From Porogramme epimiltina (lineage: Eukaryota > Basidiomycota > Agaricomycetes > Polyporales > Polyporaceae): a DNA stretch of 45,036 nt. Positions 10,433 through 21,507 of the stretch are shown one piece after another. Position 1 is the stretch's first letter; the number at the start of each line of letters is the position of its first letter. Below the pieces are notes generated by a model. It saw only the letters and a program-made list of their open reading frames with translations, was not told the origin of the DNA and ran no database searches. The stretch covers positions 1 through 45,036 of the forward strand of contig FTLJ01000946.1 in assembly GCA_900155495.1 (NCBI GenBank), read 5' to 3'. A program made the translations under genes and the position numbers.

Positions 10433-12131
10433 ATGCCGGGCTTCCTTGATGACCCAAACTGGCTTTCTGCTCTCGCCTTGACCCTCCACGATATCAACCC
10501 TGAACCTCGCCGCGAACCGGTTTTCCATGGTACTTCCAAGGGGAAAGAACGCTTCAAGTGGTCTACCACCCTCGACGCTCTCGCTCGTCTCGCCGTCCAC
10601 GAGCCAACCCAGCAGATCGTCGCTCTCTCGGCAGCATTCAATAACCATGGTCACGTCGAACTGTACGTCGCGCAAGACGACCCAGATGAGCCCTCCACTC
10701 GAGTCGTCCCCCACCTTCGCGATATTTGTGCGCAACTCATCAATGTTCGCGCTGCTATCAACTCCTCTCCGGACCCGGCCACCCTCTTAGACACCCTCTC
10801 CAAAGATCTGCATCTCAGCAAGCACACCCCAGACCCCATTCTCGCCCCCCTACTAGATCTTCAGAAAGGGCTCCATCAATACTCCATTCTACACATCCGC
10901 GCGCTCTTTGCGGAGGGATCTTCAGAGGACGATTTCAACTATCTCGCGGCTTGTATTCAAGGTCCTCTTGCCAACACCCGCGATGACATGTCCGAAGACG
11001 AGCGGTTTACGTTGGACTTCATCCAGAACACGGAGTCCGTACAGGCGCACTTCCCACTGCTTTATCGTTCCATACGCAACCTCAAAGAGTGCGTCGAATC
11101 GCCGTCGAGCGCGGACCTCAACGCGCTGTGCTCAGCAACAACGGCGATTGCAAACCTCATTTCCATCCTCAGACGCGACATCAGCAACTTTAATCTCCTC
11201 ATCCGTGGTACGTTCTATCATTCACATGCTCCTTGCTGCGTGTCCAATCCTACCCCACTACAGAACGCACCATCAGCGCAACTGGCGACCCTCCTCAGAA
11301 GCCTCCTGACTTCTCTAAATGGCTGAGCGAGATTTCTTCTGTCTCCACGGACTACGCGACGCTAGTGAAGATGATCACCACACCTTCTCTGTCTGCTTTG
11401 TTCGGCGAACATGTTCTCGTCCATCTTGTCCCTAGTCCTACAGTCGGTACATACGACAAAAACCTTACTGCTGATGACATTAGGCACTGTTTCTATAGCC
11501 TCAAACTCACTGAAGAAACTTTCATTCAAGACGAACCAGAGGCTTTCATGGACCTCGTGAGCAGCGCGGAGGCTGCGGCGAAGAAACGTACGCCAGTCGT
11601 CCACATCTTCTGTATGGGTATTCGTCTGACTCCCTAACAGATACAGAGCACCGTGTACACTGCGAGTGCACGCTGCTGTGCCATTTGGAGCAACTGGATC
11701 GGTCGGTACTGCCATACATTGGGATGTCGAAGCCACCGTGCACGTTCTGCGATTTGTACTTCGCGGTGTACCGGAAGCACAGGGAAGTCAACTTCCACAC
11801 ACAGAAAACTCACAGGAGGGCGCGGGGTGCATGGGCGTGTCCTACCTTTCCAGGGGATGATGCAGTGAGGACATTTCTATGCGAAGGGCTCTGCAAACAC
11901 ATCAAGGACAAGTTTGCCGACGAAGGGCAGCGGAGATATGAGCTAGAGTGGGGACCGGGACCGGACAATCCGCATGACGGTGTGTACTTGAATCCTGTGC
12001 GTGTTGTAGCAACCCGTCTCACCTCTCGGACAGGCATAGACCCAGACAGACATAGAGCACGGATAAAGGCAATAGCGAAGCGCATCGAATTATCGCGCAG
12101 CCAAGGAAATCAAACAGAGCCCCTTCTATGA
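10433..12131 (+). CDS. OTT_1508-like deaminase, copy 2 (reading frame interrupted)
   Basis: Same layout as copy 1: exons 10433-11207 (775 nt, identical length), 11264-11979 and 12034-12131. The N-terminal start is MPGFLDDPNWLSALALTLHDINP. The catalytic part is complete: VHCE, then YIGMSKPPCTFCDLYF. Exon 2 is 7 nt shorter than in copy 1. The loss falls at 11612-11640, right before the HxE motif, so straight translation stops at 11637 (...CMGIRLTP). The only way I see to join the frames is to remove 11612-11640, which begins GTATGG and ends AACAG but at 29 nt would be unusually short for an intron. It is therefore either a recent pseudogene, or a gene with a micro-intron, or two separate products. 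The C-terminal exon is intact (...TEPLL stop). Confidence 0.6.
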
Positions 12132-12257
12132 TCAGACGGTCATGAGTAGCCATTCTGAGCGCTGTGCTGAGTGCTCCTTGTATTGTAACTGTGACCCCTA
12201 TATATACTACATGCGTGGAGTTTGGGTGTAATATGACGCAGCGCGATGTACCGTGGA
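12132..12257. repeat. repeated 3' flank of deaminase 2
   Basis: Homologous to 10100-10230 and 14377-14520, with the shared words TGTAACT, TATATATAC and AGTTTGGGTG-AATATGACGCA. Homology breaks off near 12257, where an unrelated insert begins. Confidence 0.5.
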
Positions 12258-12624
12258 CAATCATCAAACTTGAAGCTCCCGGGGGAGCGATACTCACTCG
12301 CGGGTGGCGGTGGGGTAGGCTCAACCTCAGGGGCACTGGTCCGGGGGGTGTTCGGGGTGAGGATATGGGCGCTAGCTGGAGCGAAGGCGGCGGGCGCCGG
12401 GGGTAGGTGGGTGATGGCGCTCGGAGAGGCCCTGGGGCCTAAAGGCGGGGTCCGTAACGTTATCTGGCATCTTGTGCGCGCCGGGGGACGCGGTCGAGGG
12501 CCCTCGCGGGCGTCGCAGTCGGTCGGTCAGGGTGGTGCAGCGGGGGCGCACAGGCAGACGCCGGTGGACGGCCCTCTGGGCTTACGGCATGGGGGGAAGG
12601 AGACCCAGGCTGAGGCTACAACTC
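12258..12624 (-). pseudogene. Pro/Ala-rich gene fragment inserted upstream of deaminase 3
   Basis: G-rich on the + strand and unlike the promoters of copies 1 and 2. The minus strand reads a coherent Pro/Ala/Thr-rich stretch (ITHLPPAPAAFAPASAHIL then TPNTPRTSAPEVEPTPPPP, ending near SPGSFKFDD) without stops across about 60-70 codons. This looks like a piece of another gene. The family is not recognised. It appears to have replaced the ancestral promoter of deaminase 3. Confidence 0.4.
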
Positions 12625-12674
12625 ACCGGAGCATTAGCCGCCAACAACTCTTAGTCGTCCAATCACTGGCGACG

Positions 12675-14376
12675 ATGTCGAGCCTCCTCGGCGATCCAAA
12701 CCGGCTGTCTGCTCTTGCTTTGCTCCTCCACGATATCAACCCTAAACCTCGCCGCGAACCGGTTGTCTATGGTTCTCACAAGAGGAAAGAGGCCTTTAAG
12801 TGGTCTACCATTCTCGACGCCCTCGCTCGTCTCGCCGTCCACGAGCCAACCCAGCAGATCGTCGCGCTCTCAGCGGTACTGGATAACAATGGTCATATCG
12901 AGTTGCATGTCGCACAAGATAGCCCGGAAGAGCCCTCCACTCGAGTTGCCCTCCATCTCCGCGACATCTGTACACGACTCATCGACGTTCGCGCTGCTAT
13001 CAACGCCTCTCCAAATGCCACCGCCCTTCTAGACACCATCTCCAAAGATCCGTATCTTAGCAAGTGCACCCCAGACCCTATTCTTGTCCCCCTGCGAGAT
13101 CTCCAGAAGGTCCTCCACCAACACTCCATTCTACACATCCGCGCACTCTTCGCAAAGGGATCTTCGGAGGACTTCAACTATCTCGCTGATTGTATTCAAG
13201 GTCCTCCTGCTGACACCCGTGGTGACATGTCCGAAGAACAGCAATCCATATTAGACTTCATCCGCAACAGAGAGCCAGTGCGCGACCACTTTCCATTGCT
13301 TTATCGTTCAATACGCGAGATCGAAGAGTGCGTCGAATCCCCATCGAGTGCGGACCTCAACGTGCTGTGTTCAGCCACGACAACGATTGTAAACATCACT
13401 CACACCCTCAGACACGACATCAATAACTTTAATCTCTTTATCCGCGGTATGTTCCATCGTTCACGTGCTCCTCGCCGTGTGTCTAATTTTCCTCTGCCAC
13501 AGAACGCGCCATCCACATGACTGACGAGCCTCCCCAGAAGCCTCCTGACATGCTCAAATGGCTGAGCAAGATTTCTTCTGTTGCCGCGGACTACGCAACG
13601 CTGGTGAAGACGCTTACAACACCTTCTCTGTCTGCTATGTTCGGCGAACACGTTCTCATCCACCTCGTTCCTAGTCCCGCAGTTAGTAAATATGACAAAA
13701 TTCTCACTGCCGATGACATCAGATCCGAGTTCTACAGTCTCAAACTCACTGAACAAACGTTCATCGAAAACGAACCGGAGGCTTTCGAGGATCTTGTGTG
13801 CAGTGCGGAAGTAGCAGCGAAGAAACGTATGCCAGTCGCCCACGTCCTCACATGAGCACTCGTCTGACGGAAATGTTCCTCACAGACACAGAGAGACGTG
13901 TGCACTGCGAGTGCACGCTGCTGTGCTACTTGGAGCAGCTGGATCGAGGGGTGTTGCCTTACATCGGAACGTCGAAGCCTCCATGCACGTTCTGCGATTT
14001 GTACTTCGCGGTGTACCGTAAGTCCAAGGGAGTCAGTCTCCACACACAGAAAACGCACAGGAGGGCACGGGGTGCATGGGCGTGTCCTACCTTTCCGGGG
14101 GATGATATGTTGAGGACGTTTCTATGCGAAGGGCTCTGCGAACATATCAAAGCCAAGATTGTTGACGAAAGGCGGCGGAGATATGAGCTGGAGTGGGGAC
14201 CAGAACCGGACGATCCGCATGAATGTGAGTAGTTTTGATCTGTGCATGTTGGGGCCGGCGGTCTGACCGTTGAGACAGTCCCAGACGAAGACACATGTAG
14301 GGCGCAGATAAAGGCAAGAGCAAGGCGCATAGAATTATCGCGTGGCCATGGAAACCGAACGAAACCTCTTCTATGA
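12675..14376 (+). pseudogene. OTT_1508-like deaminase, copy 3 (frameshifted)
   Basis: Same three-exon layout: 12675-13446, 13503-14224 and 14279-14376. The protein starts MSSLLGDPNRLSALALLLHDINP and is close to copy 1. One codon is missing in exon 1 (SSEDFNY versus SSEDDFNY), which is harmless. Exon 2 is 1 nt shorter than in copy 1. The change lies in 13851-13885, the same segment disrupted in copy 2, and gives a TGA at 13853-13855 (...AHVLT stop). Here the segment starts CA, so no GT donor exists to splice it out. Downstream, VHCE and YIGTSKPPCTFCDLYF are intact in another frame, and the last exon ends RTKPLL. The upstream region was replaced by foreign sequence, so transcription may also be altered. 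Confidence 0.6.
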
Positions 14377-14747
14377 GCAGATGTCAATGAGTAACAATTC
14401 TGAGCGTTGCACTAGTACTGTAACTATAGCCGGTATATATACATTGGAGTTTGGGTGCAATGTGACTCAAAGCAATGCACCGCGGACAAATGCGACAGCG
14501 GTATGTCTGACACCGCGGTAGTGTGCCCTTTGGGGGCTGAACCACGTGGTATTCGGCGCGCGAAATTAGGGTCAAGCCAGGTTTGTACACAAAAGACCTT
14601 GGGACGACAGACACGGTGAGCCTCAGTAACATCTGGGGCACAATGTGACGCATCTCTATGTCGGGCGTACACCAGCCGTTGTCTTGACAAACGAAAAAGG
14701 AGCATACAGCTCCTCCTTCAGAAGGGCCAGATAGGCGCCTTCATTAT
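14377..14747. repeat. repeated 3' flank of deaminase 3 and junction to unit II
   Basis: The part up to about 14520 repeats the 3' flanks of deaminases 1 and 2. From there to about 14747 I see no gene; homology to the FunK1 leader starts near 14748. Confidence 0.45.
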
Positions 14748-15388
14748 CTTATCTAATCGACTCCTCTCACCACGAGGAGGTTGTATCGGGATGTCGGCGG
14801 CTACGTTTTTGGCGTTCTCCCACTCGCAGGGTCTATGTACGTGGTGCCCATCCCTACATCCTCGAGCTCATGTAGAAGAGCCGGTGAGGGACCTCAGGAA
14901 TGGAGCATACCTATGACCCGCAGTGCTTTGTAGATCCCGGGCTGGATTCGAGCTGCCTTTTTGGAAACGCGCAAGAGCGTTCAGGTTCAAGCACTGCTGT
15001 TAGGTTGCATTTGCTTCATCAATGTATGCCTTGCATGCCACTCAAACATTCTACTAGATCGACAGATGTGCCTGGCTTATTGAGCCTCGTGGCCGCACAC
15101 CCACGAATTCGCTTGCGCACAAGCGCCCTACATGGAGCGTGGCCGCCAGCGTGGCACCCCAGTTTACACTACAACATAGCGTCGTCAACACTTGATAGTG
15201 CAACGCAGGACTCCCAGTCTTGCAGAGCTCCCAAAGGTTAGGAAGATACCTCTGAAGTTGATCCCCTGTACGTTCCAAGGCTCGACGTGAGTCTGTCACA
15301 TCTCTTATGATCTTCGACGGCTATATTCAGCATAGCACAGGGCCACTAGCAGGAGGAGTCAGCGCTGAAGGCGCACGACTATCAAGTC
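14748..15388 (+). promoter_or_regulatory. conserved upstream leader of FunK1 gene (unit II)
   Basis: Aligned by eye with 29110-29400 from CTATCTAATC onward: TTTTTGGCGTTCTC, then CAGGGTC-ACGTA, then TGTAGATCCCG, then the box at 14979-15008. It ends at the kinase start ATGTATTGGGATACTGACAG. Confidence 0.4.
14979..15008 (+). promoter_or_regulatory. shared GTTCAGGTTCAA / TTAGG box, copy 3
   Basis: Reads GTTCAGGTTCAAGCACTGC then TTAGGTTGC; the second word has lost one G of TAGGGT. Confidence 0.4.
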
Positions 15389-17989
15389 ATGTATTGGGAT
15401 ACTGACAGTAGTAGCGGTAAGTATGGTTGGCCATTAACGCCATGATTCACCTCAAAATGAGACTTAATCATCCCGCTGAATGTTTTGCAGGCTCTCAGTC
15501 TACGTGGAGGATCAAAGGGCTTTCCCCCTCTGACTGGCGCGAAGCATTCTTCAAGACATTCAGAGACTCTGTCATCTACGATTCGAATGACATTCTCGGC
15601 GTTCTTCTCGGTGATCTGAGCCCACTCAACCCTGTGGAGTCAAGTTCGTTGCCCTCGCAGCGCCGAGAAATCGTGGAAGAAATAGTCAAACACATTCTCG
15701 AGAACTGCAAAGATGAAATAGACGCTATCAAGCAAGCACACAGGCCAGAACCGGACCCCGACTATCCCATAGACAACGAGTACAGGCCGGAGTACGCGAT
15801 GTACGGTCCTCTGGTGCGTGCTGTGACTCGAGCCAGGCCTGACGATACGAGCCGTGCTAATAAGGCAAACAGCGGAAGATTCTCAAAAAGATCGGCGAGA
15901 CGTATGAGTCTCTAGTGCAGACGTCGCCCGACCCACTCCAGCCACCCAACTTCGGCTCCTCGACCCACCTCCCCCGAGTGTTTCTAGACTACGTCGATAT
16001 GCCTCTGGTTGCAAACGACTCTGTCCATCCAAATGCGTTTCCCATCGGGCCAGACTTCCCCCTCGTTGAAGGACGCGCCGTGCACTCGGGCATGCGCCCA
16101 TTGTGGCGCCAGTGCCCCGCGTTCCTGGAGGTGAAAGCGCACGACACCGACTCCCCGATACCCCCCGGGGTCACCACGCCGCCACCGTCCGACGCCCAGC
16201 TCCCCGGTTCAGAGGAGAGCCTCCACTCCGCTTACATATGGGAAGCGCGGCCTCTCCCAGGCGAGTCTCTCGCCCGCTGTGCCGAGTACGCCCGCGCGAT
16301 CCTCGCATGCCGCCCTTTCCAGCTCTCCGTCTTCGGACTCATCCTCTGGGGCACCAACTTCGCCGTCGCCCACTTCGACCGCCGCGGAGCCGTCCTTTCT
16401 CCCGCACACAGCATCCTCGAGCAAGACGGGCTGCGTGTGTTTGTCCGCATCGTCCTCCGGATGACGTGGGAGATGTCAGACACGGAGCTAGGAAGGGACC
16501 CCACCGTCGCACATGCAACAGAAGACACACTCGACCACACGAACCCTCTCCTCTTTCCGCGGTTCATCCCCAAGACCGTTTGCGGCCACAGCGCGCCCCA
16601 GGACACGTGGATGACGATCGGACGACCGCTGTGGTGCTCGCCCGCGCTGCTGGGCCGCGGGACGTCGGTGTGGTGGGCGGTGGACCGGGAAAAGAATCCA
16701 CTGATCCTGAAGATGACGTGGAGAAGCCCGAACCGTCTAAGCGAACGGAGAATCTACGATGAGATCGTGAAGATTGTCGGCGGTGTGGACCGGCTTCCTC
16801 GAGGGATGGTCCGGTGTGGCGAGATTTCTGGGGGCGACGTCCTCCTTGATGCAGGTGAAGAGGCAGACCCGCGGGATATGCTCCTGACGGTGGATGGTAT
16901 CCGGGGAGGACGTGCGAGCACCGCCCCACGAGGGAGACTATATGGGGCACGAGGGAACGGGATCCTACATCGGATCGCATTTCGGGACGTTGGGAAGCCT
17001 CTGTGGACGTTCACGTGCCCGGAGCAACTTGTACGAGCGCTGCTTGTATGTCTCGAAGGTGAGTACAGAGCAGTTCGAGTTGGCGTGATCAGTATCTTTA
17101 AACACCTCTGACAAGCCATTATTGTCCTCTTCGTCAGCTCATAAACACCTCTCGCGACTTGGCATTCTCCACCGTGACATCAGCGCGGGCAACATCCTCA
17201 TCAGAGTGCGGCCCCGCGTAGTGTTCACTCCCAACGGAGATGTACAGTCGATTGAATGGGACGAGTTGTCTGTGGAACTGAGCGAGGGATTCTTGACCGA
17301 CTTCGAGTTCGCGTCATTGCCGGGGGGTGCTCAACACACCAATCCTGAGGCGGAGGACAGGGACGGAATGACGGTACGTTGGACATCTGCACCTGACTGT
17401 CGAGTTTATGAGTCTGATCCTCATGGCATCTGCGCGTTTCCAGGGCACGCTGTTGTTCACGCCCACAGTACTATTACGAGCGATATCTAAGTCTAGGGCA
17501 CTTGTGCGTACCGCAGCTCATGACCTGGAGTCACTGTTGTGGACACTCCTCTACGTGGTCTACAAGAATGCTGTCGACGAAGGCGGCGCCAACTCATGCG
17601 ACACTAAGCCGGGTCCTCTCCGGAAAGATTTCAGCGAACTCTTCCAAGGATCGTCGCCCGCCGAGATTGTGAAATCTCGAGAAGTGTTTTTGCGAGGTCG
17701 TGAAAAAAGGGAACACCATCAGCGAGGCAGGCTTTTCGAATATGCGTGGAGAAGAAGTAGCGAAGGGAAGAACTTCGGTGCGGTGATCGAGGCTACTCAC
17801 GTCGCTCTCGAGGTCACGTGGCAGGAGCCGAATTTGGTGGAACACTATCAGGAAAGGAAGGCAGAGTATATGATGACTTTATTTCGCAAGACTGTAGCCC
17901 CTGTCAAGGAAGATCCTCCTTCCCTTCATTACGATGGTGTTGAAACGGTGCTGAAGCAATTCTGGAAGCGAATGTCCCCGGTGACGTAG
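15389..17989 (+). CDS. FunK1-type fungal protein kinase (unit II, intact)
   Basis: Five exons: 15389-15416, 15491-15813, 15873-17058, 17138-17373 and 17444-17989, joining in frame to about 772 residues. Exon sizes 1, 2 and 4 (28, 323 and 236 nt) equal those of the gene at 39178. The start MYWDTDSSS was chosen because the paralogues read MDWDTD at the same place. The N-terminal region of some 370 residues holds the FunK1-type segment (PFQLSVFGLILWGTNFAVAH...). The kinase lobe follows: Gly-rich LLGRGTSVWW, Lys in NPLILKMTW, catalytic loop HRDISAGNIL, DFG position DFEF, then GTLLFTPTVLL, and the C-lobe AAHDLESLLWTLLYVVYKNAVDEGG. This matches the Pkinase_fungal (FunK1, PF17667) family, greatly expanded in mushrooms and of unknown substrate. 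The DFG glycine is Glu, as in the paralogues. Probably active or recently active. Confidence 0.8.
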
Positions 17990-18119
17990 CGGCTAGGTCA
18001 ACGGGTCTCAGAACCTCTGACGGTGCGCACGAGGATGATGGTTTATCGCGTGCTCGAGAGGAATAGAGAGCACAGTCGCCCAAGAACTAGAAGACATTCC
18101 TGTGTCGTAGAATTAGAAC
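17990..18119 (+). repeat. conserved 3' flank of FunK1 gene (unit II)
   Basis: Matches 41751-41880 and 29530-29615: GGTTTATCGCGTGCTCGAGAG, then AACTAGAAG, then GTCGTAGAATTA. In the relic at 29411-29614 the same block is in frame with an open reading frame (...YHMLERNRAS...). It may therefore once have coded for a C-terminal tail; behind the present stop codons it is 3' UTR-like. Confidence 0.4.
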
Positions 18120-19565
18120 GTAGCTTAGCTATGTACACACATACAGCTCTATGTACATCAAATGTCATTCTTCCAAACTGTGAGCGGGCTTCAAGTTCAA
18201 ACGTTCACGTCCCATACCCCTTCTACAACCCCGTCCGCAAGCTACACGTACAATGGCATTAGCAACCCTCGCTATACAATAGCCAGTCGAGATAGAAGAG
18301 AACGGGACACACCTGTAGTGGTCGCCGTTCTGGATGACGGAGCGCACGCAGGGCAACACTTGGTACCTGCTCTTCTGTGATCCGGGCCACTCGTCGAGCG
18401 ATGCGTGCCCTGTGCCGCGTAGTGGGCAGGACACGAGAGAAGATGGGGCCGTAGTAGGGGTGGGAACGACGAAGGGGACAGAATCATGCCGCCTCAACTG
18501 CCCAAGAGACCAGATTTCGCGCGCACATGAGAAACTTGCGGACACCGTCGAGTAGCTTGATCTTCAGCACGAATGCGCATCTGCCTGGTCAGCATTGCGC
18601 ACGGCCTGTCGACGCCTATCCCCGCGATCTAGTGAGCCTTGGATGGAACGGGATGAGGAGACACACATACCTTAATTCACTAATGGATCAGGGTATGGAA
18701 GAGGAAGTTGGGGCGGGGTTGCGCCAGCGCCGTTAGTGTTCTGGATCACGACCAGAGCGACGAGCGGAAACGACGCGTAGCTACGCGTAGAGAGGTGACA
18801 CGGGAGGTGTGCGCATGAGACACAGAAACTCGGGTGGGAAGAGATGGCGTACTTGTCGATGAGGTAGCACAAACAACCCATGCACGGTGCCCGCGCCGTG
18901 AAGCATCCCTTCCCTCTAGACTCTAGAGTCAGCACGGCGCGACTGTCCCCAGATCCCGGACGGACGCACCTGCGTATACCTGCGCCTCCGAGCCGGCGAC
19001 GACCTCTGCCTTGTTGCCCACGTGGTGGTCGTCCATGAGGATCTGCCCGCCGGAGGCATGCGCAAAGGAATCAGGGGTGGCGCGGACGCTATATGCTCTA
19101 GGGTGTTGAGGGTGAGATACGGAGGGCGTTCTCAGCGATGGCGGCGAGGTCCATGCAGTCCGGGAGGGCGAGAAGGTCGGCCCAGCCGCGCTCGATGACG
19201 AGGCAGTACGCGATTGGGGGCATAGGCCCGGCGGGGCTTGCTTGCGGGCTCGGGACGGGGGTAGCCGGACTTGCGTATTCTATGAGCGGGGTGCACGGGT
19301 GGACAGCTGCAGGCATGGCGCAAGACCGTGCATGTCGGTCGTGGTCGGCGGAACAGAAGTGCTCCGTGTGGCGCTGGACTAGTGTCGTTTCTTAATCATG
19401 AGCAGAGGGGAAGGCTGGAGACCGTCGTCTATAGGAACATGCAGGGACTCCCTCCACGCCCCCGCCTCCTTCTTGCGACCGCGCTACCGAGGCTCTGCGA
19501 CACCCCTTCGGTTGCGCTATCCCTCAATTTGTGCTTGAGGGAGCGTCAGCTGGGTATGAGGCGAT
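18120..19565 (-). pseudogene. family X gene relic, copy 2 (interrupted by insertion)
   Basis: The best-preserved X copy for several exons. In minus-strand order: a segment near 19170-19240 reading MPPIAYCLVIERGWADLLAL; an exon near 18985-19090 reading ATPDSFAHASGGQILMDDHH and ending SEAQ before a GTATAC donor; a GCLCYLIDK segment near 18870; an AATTAAG|GTATGT donor near 18674; the KIKLLDGVRKFLMCARN exon near 18530; an exon GHASLDEWPGSQKSRYQVL ... IQNGDHYR ending at a GTGTGT donor near 18313; and a terminal LNLKPAHSLEE near 18165-18195. Similar splice sites recur in the other copies. Frames between exons do not all join. IQNGDHYR faintly recalls fungal HNH-type proteins, too weak to assign. 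Homology to the other copies stops near 19565, where a 5.5-kb foreign segment begins. Confidence 0.4.
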
Positions 19566-20113
19566 TTATTGGACTTTATTCGCTGAACTTCCTCTATTCT
19601 TGAGGGAGCCCGGTGAATCACAACATTTACACAGATATCCTCATCGGTCCGAAGGTATCCTTCGAGTTCATCAGGGAACCCGCCCTTTCCCGATGTTTCC
19701 CAACCATTCCTGACCAGTAGACTAAAATGTTGCCCAAGAAAAAGTTGTAATCGGTGGCGTGTTTGTCCCGACTTTTCCTTCGAATGCCTGATAGCGCCCA
19801 CAGAGACCAGCCAGATACGCACGAGGTGTCACGAACAATCCTAAGCTTTCCTTAGGTAAGTGTAAGAGCAACGTCCTAGTGTTTCCTAACAATTCCCAAG
19901 TAGGTTTGCTGCACCTCGTGAGACGGCAGCCACCATCAGCTGAATCAGCGCATTGGTCAGCTTAGTCAGGATGTCCAAATAGGGAAGTATGCGTCATCCC
20001 TGCGGCCCACCCCGCCCTCCGCCCGCGCGATCGTCTATATCGATACCAGTGTTTGGTTTGCCTCGTTACGCTCCCCTACCGTGCGCGAAGGCGAGACCAG
20101 ACGTTAGGTCACG

Positions 20114-20873
20114 GTGTCGTGGCCTTGGCGGTTCAGTAACTCTTCTACACTCGTACCCGGGCCGGAGGAAAACAGCGCGACGGAGGGCCATGGGGGGCTA
20201 CATGCCGCACTCCAACGTTCCCTCGCACTAAACACGCTGGAATCCTTCACAATTACATGGCCGAGTGCTACCATGGACGGATGCCTGCAAACTTTGGGAG
20301 CAGTAATAAATGATGCTTCATCAAGTTTGATCCACTTCGACCCCGGATTCGTCTTGGGGCCTGTTATCAAGTTGAACGAGGACAACCCAGGTGAGTTCAC
20401 ACCCTTGACAGTCGCCACTACCGCTTTCGCGCCGCCCTCCGCCCCGTGCACACGCACTGACCCTGTTTGGTGCCGCAGATCACTGGCACAAGCTGAACCT
20501 CTCCAAGTGCACCAAACTCCTCTCTTTCGCCATGATCGTCGTGCGGACCGCCCCCTTCTCCGTCGTGGGCCACTCGCTCTCCAACGTGTGCATCGCGCTC
20601 CTCTCGACGCTTCCTCCAAGCATACACTACATCCGCGTCCGCCTGCTCCGCGTCCGCTCCACCGCGTACCTGCGCGACACGGAATCATTCGCGCTCGGCG
20701 CGCTCGACGACATGCTGGCGGCCCCCGTGCGGTTCCCGAACCTGCAACACGTTGATATCGTGGTGAACGGGCCGGAGAAGGGGATCCGCGGGCGCGAGGC
20801 TACGGTGGGAGAGGTTATGCCGAGGCTCAAGGCTGAAGAAGCTCTGGTCGTCTACAGTGACCCACACATGTAG
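20114..20873 (+). pseudogene. F-box/LRR-like protein, 3' fragment
   Basis: Two exons, up to 20390 and from 20479 to 20873, joined by an 88-nt GT-AG intron that keeps the frame (DNP|D-HWHKLNLSKCTKLLSF). The second exon carries leucine-rich, regularly spaced text (IVVRTAPFS, LSTLPPSIHYIRVRLL, FPNLQHVDIVV) typical of the C-terminal part of mushroom F-box/LRR proteins. The F-box itself and the first LRRs are missing upstream of about 20110, so this is a truncated copy unless a distant exon exists. Assignment rests on style only. Confidence 0.4.
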
Positions 20874-21430
20874 ATCTCGTAATGCCGCTGGGCGGCTCTT
20901 ACGAAGCTATTCCACAATCACTTATTGAATTCTAGACCGACATCCGATGACTCTGTATGCAGGTATAGGACCCCACGTATACAGTTTATGTGCCAGGAGA
21001 AGCCGCTCAATCTCCCACTAAATTTCCCCATCAGTGACTAACGAACATATCTACAGACTGGACATCGAAGGCGAGACCTCTCGCTAGGCGGCCTAGTGCT
21101 GGTCCGCCCTACCCCATCTGCCAACACGGCACATCGTTTCAATTACTAGCCCGGTACTCAAGCCGGCCGGAGACGGTCAACGAACGCACAAAAGCAGCGC
21201 ACCCGTGAGGCGCGTATAGGCACCTTGGCCACGCCCGAGGATCTCGGGGCCGGGGGCGGCGCCTCGTCAGGTGCGCTGTGGAACGCTTGTTGGTCATAGG
21301 CCAGTCCTAGTCCGCATCGGCGATGTTTTGGACCACTCTGTGCAAGCAAGCCTCGGGTTCTAGTCATCGTCACGGATTACCGCGCTCACATTTCAGTAGT
21401 CGATTATCATCTTCTCCATCCATCCGTGGC
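20874..21430. other. intergenic, nothing recognised
   Basis: No open frame with protein-like content on either strand. Confidence 0.5.
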
Positions 21431-21434
21431 CGCT

Positions 21435-21442
21435 GAATATAA
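21435..21442 (+). promoter_or_regulatory. TATA-like box of lysophospholipase pseudogene
   Basis: AATATAAG about 70 bp before the ATG at 21508, in the sequence GCTGAATATAAGAGGGCC; a good match in sequence and spacing for a fungal TATA box. Confidence 0.4.
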
Positions 21443-21507
21443 GAGGGCCAGCGTCGCAGGTTAGGTCACACAGTAAGCTCTCCGACTCGTCTCACCCGCT
21501 CCCTGTC

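Noticed and set aside
12246..12674. N-terminal extension of deaminase 3 (open frame begins at 12246, well before the conserved Met)
   Set aside because: The extension is not similar to the other copies and coincides with the inserted Pro/Ala-rich fragment; the Met at 12675 matches the start of copies 1 and 2.
16209..16606. Minus-strand open frames opposite FunK1 exon 3 (also at 40000-40390 and 3294-3676)
   Set aside because: They are mirror frames of the same GC-rich kinase codons, present wherever the kinase is, without their own splice or start support.
20104..20688. Minus-strand open frame of 194 codons opposite the F-box/LRR-like gene
   Set aside because: It runs through the intron of the + strand gene, is Arg/Gly-rich and looks like a shadow frame.
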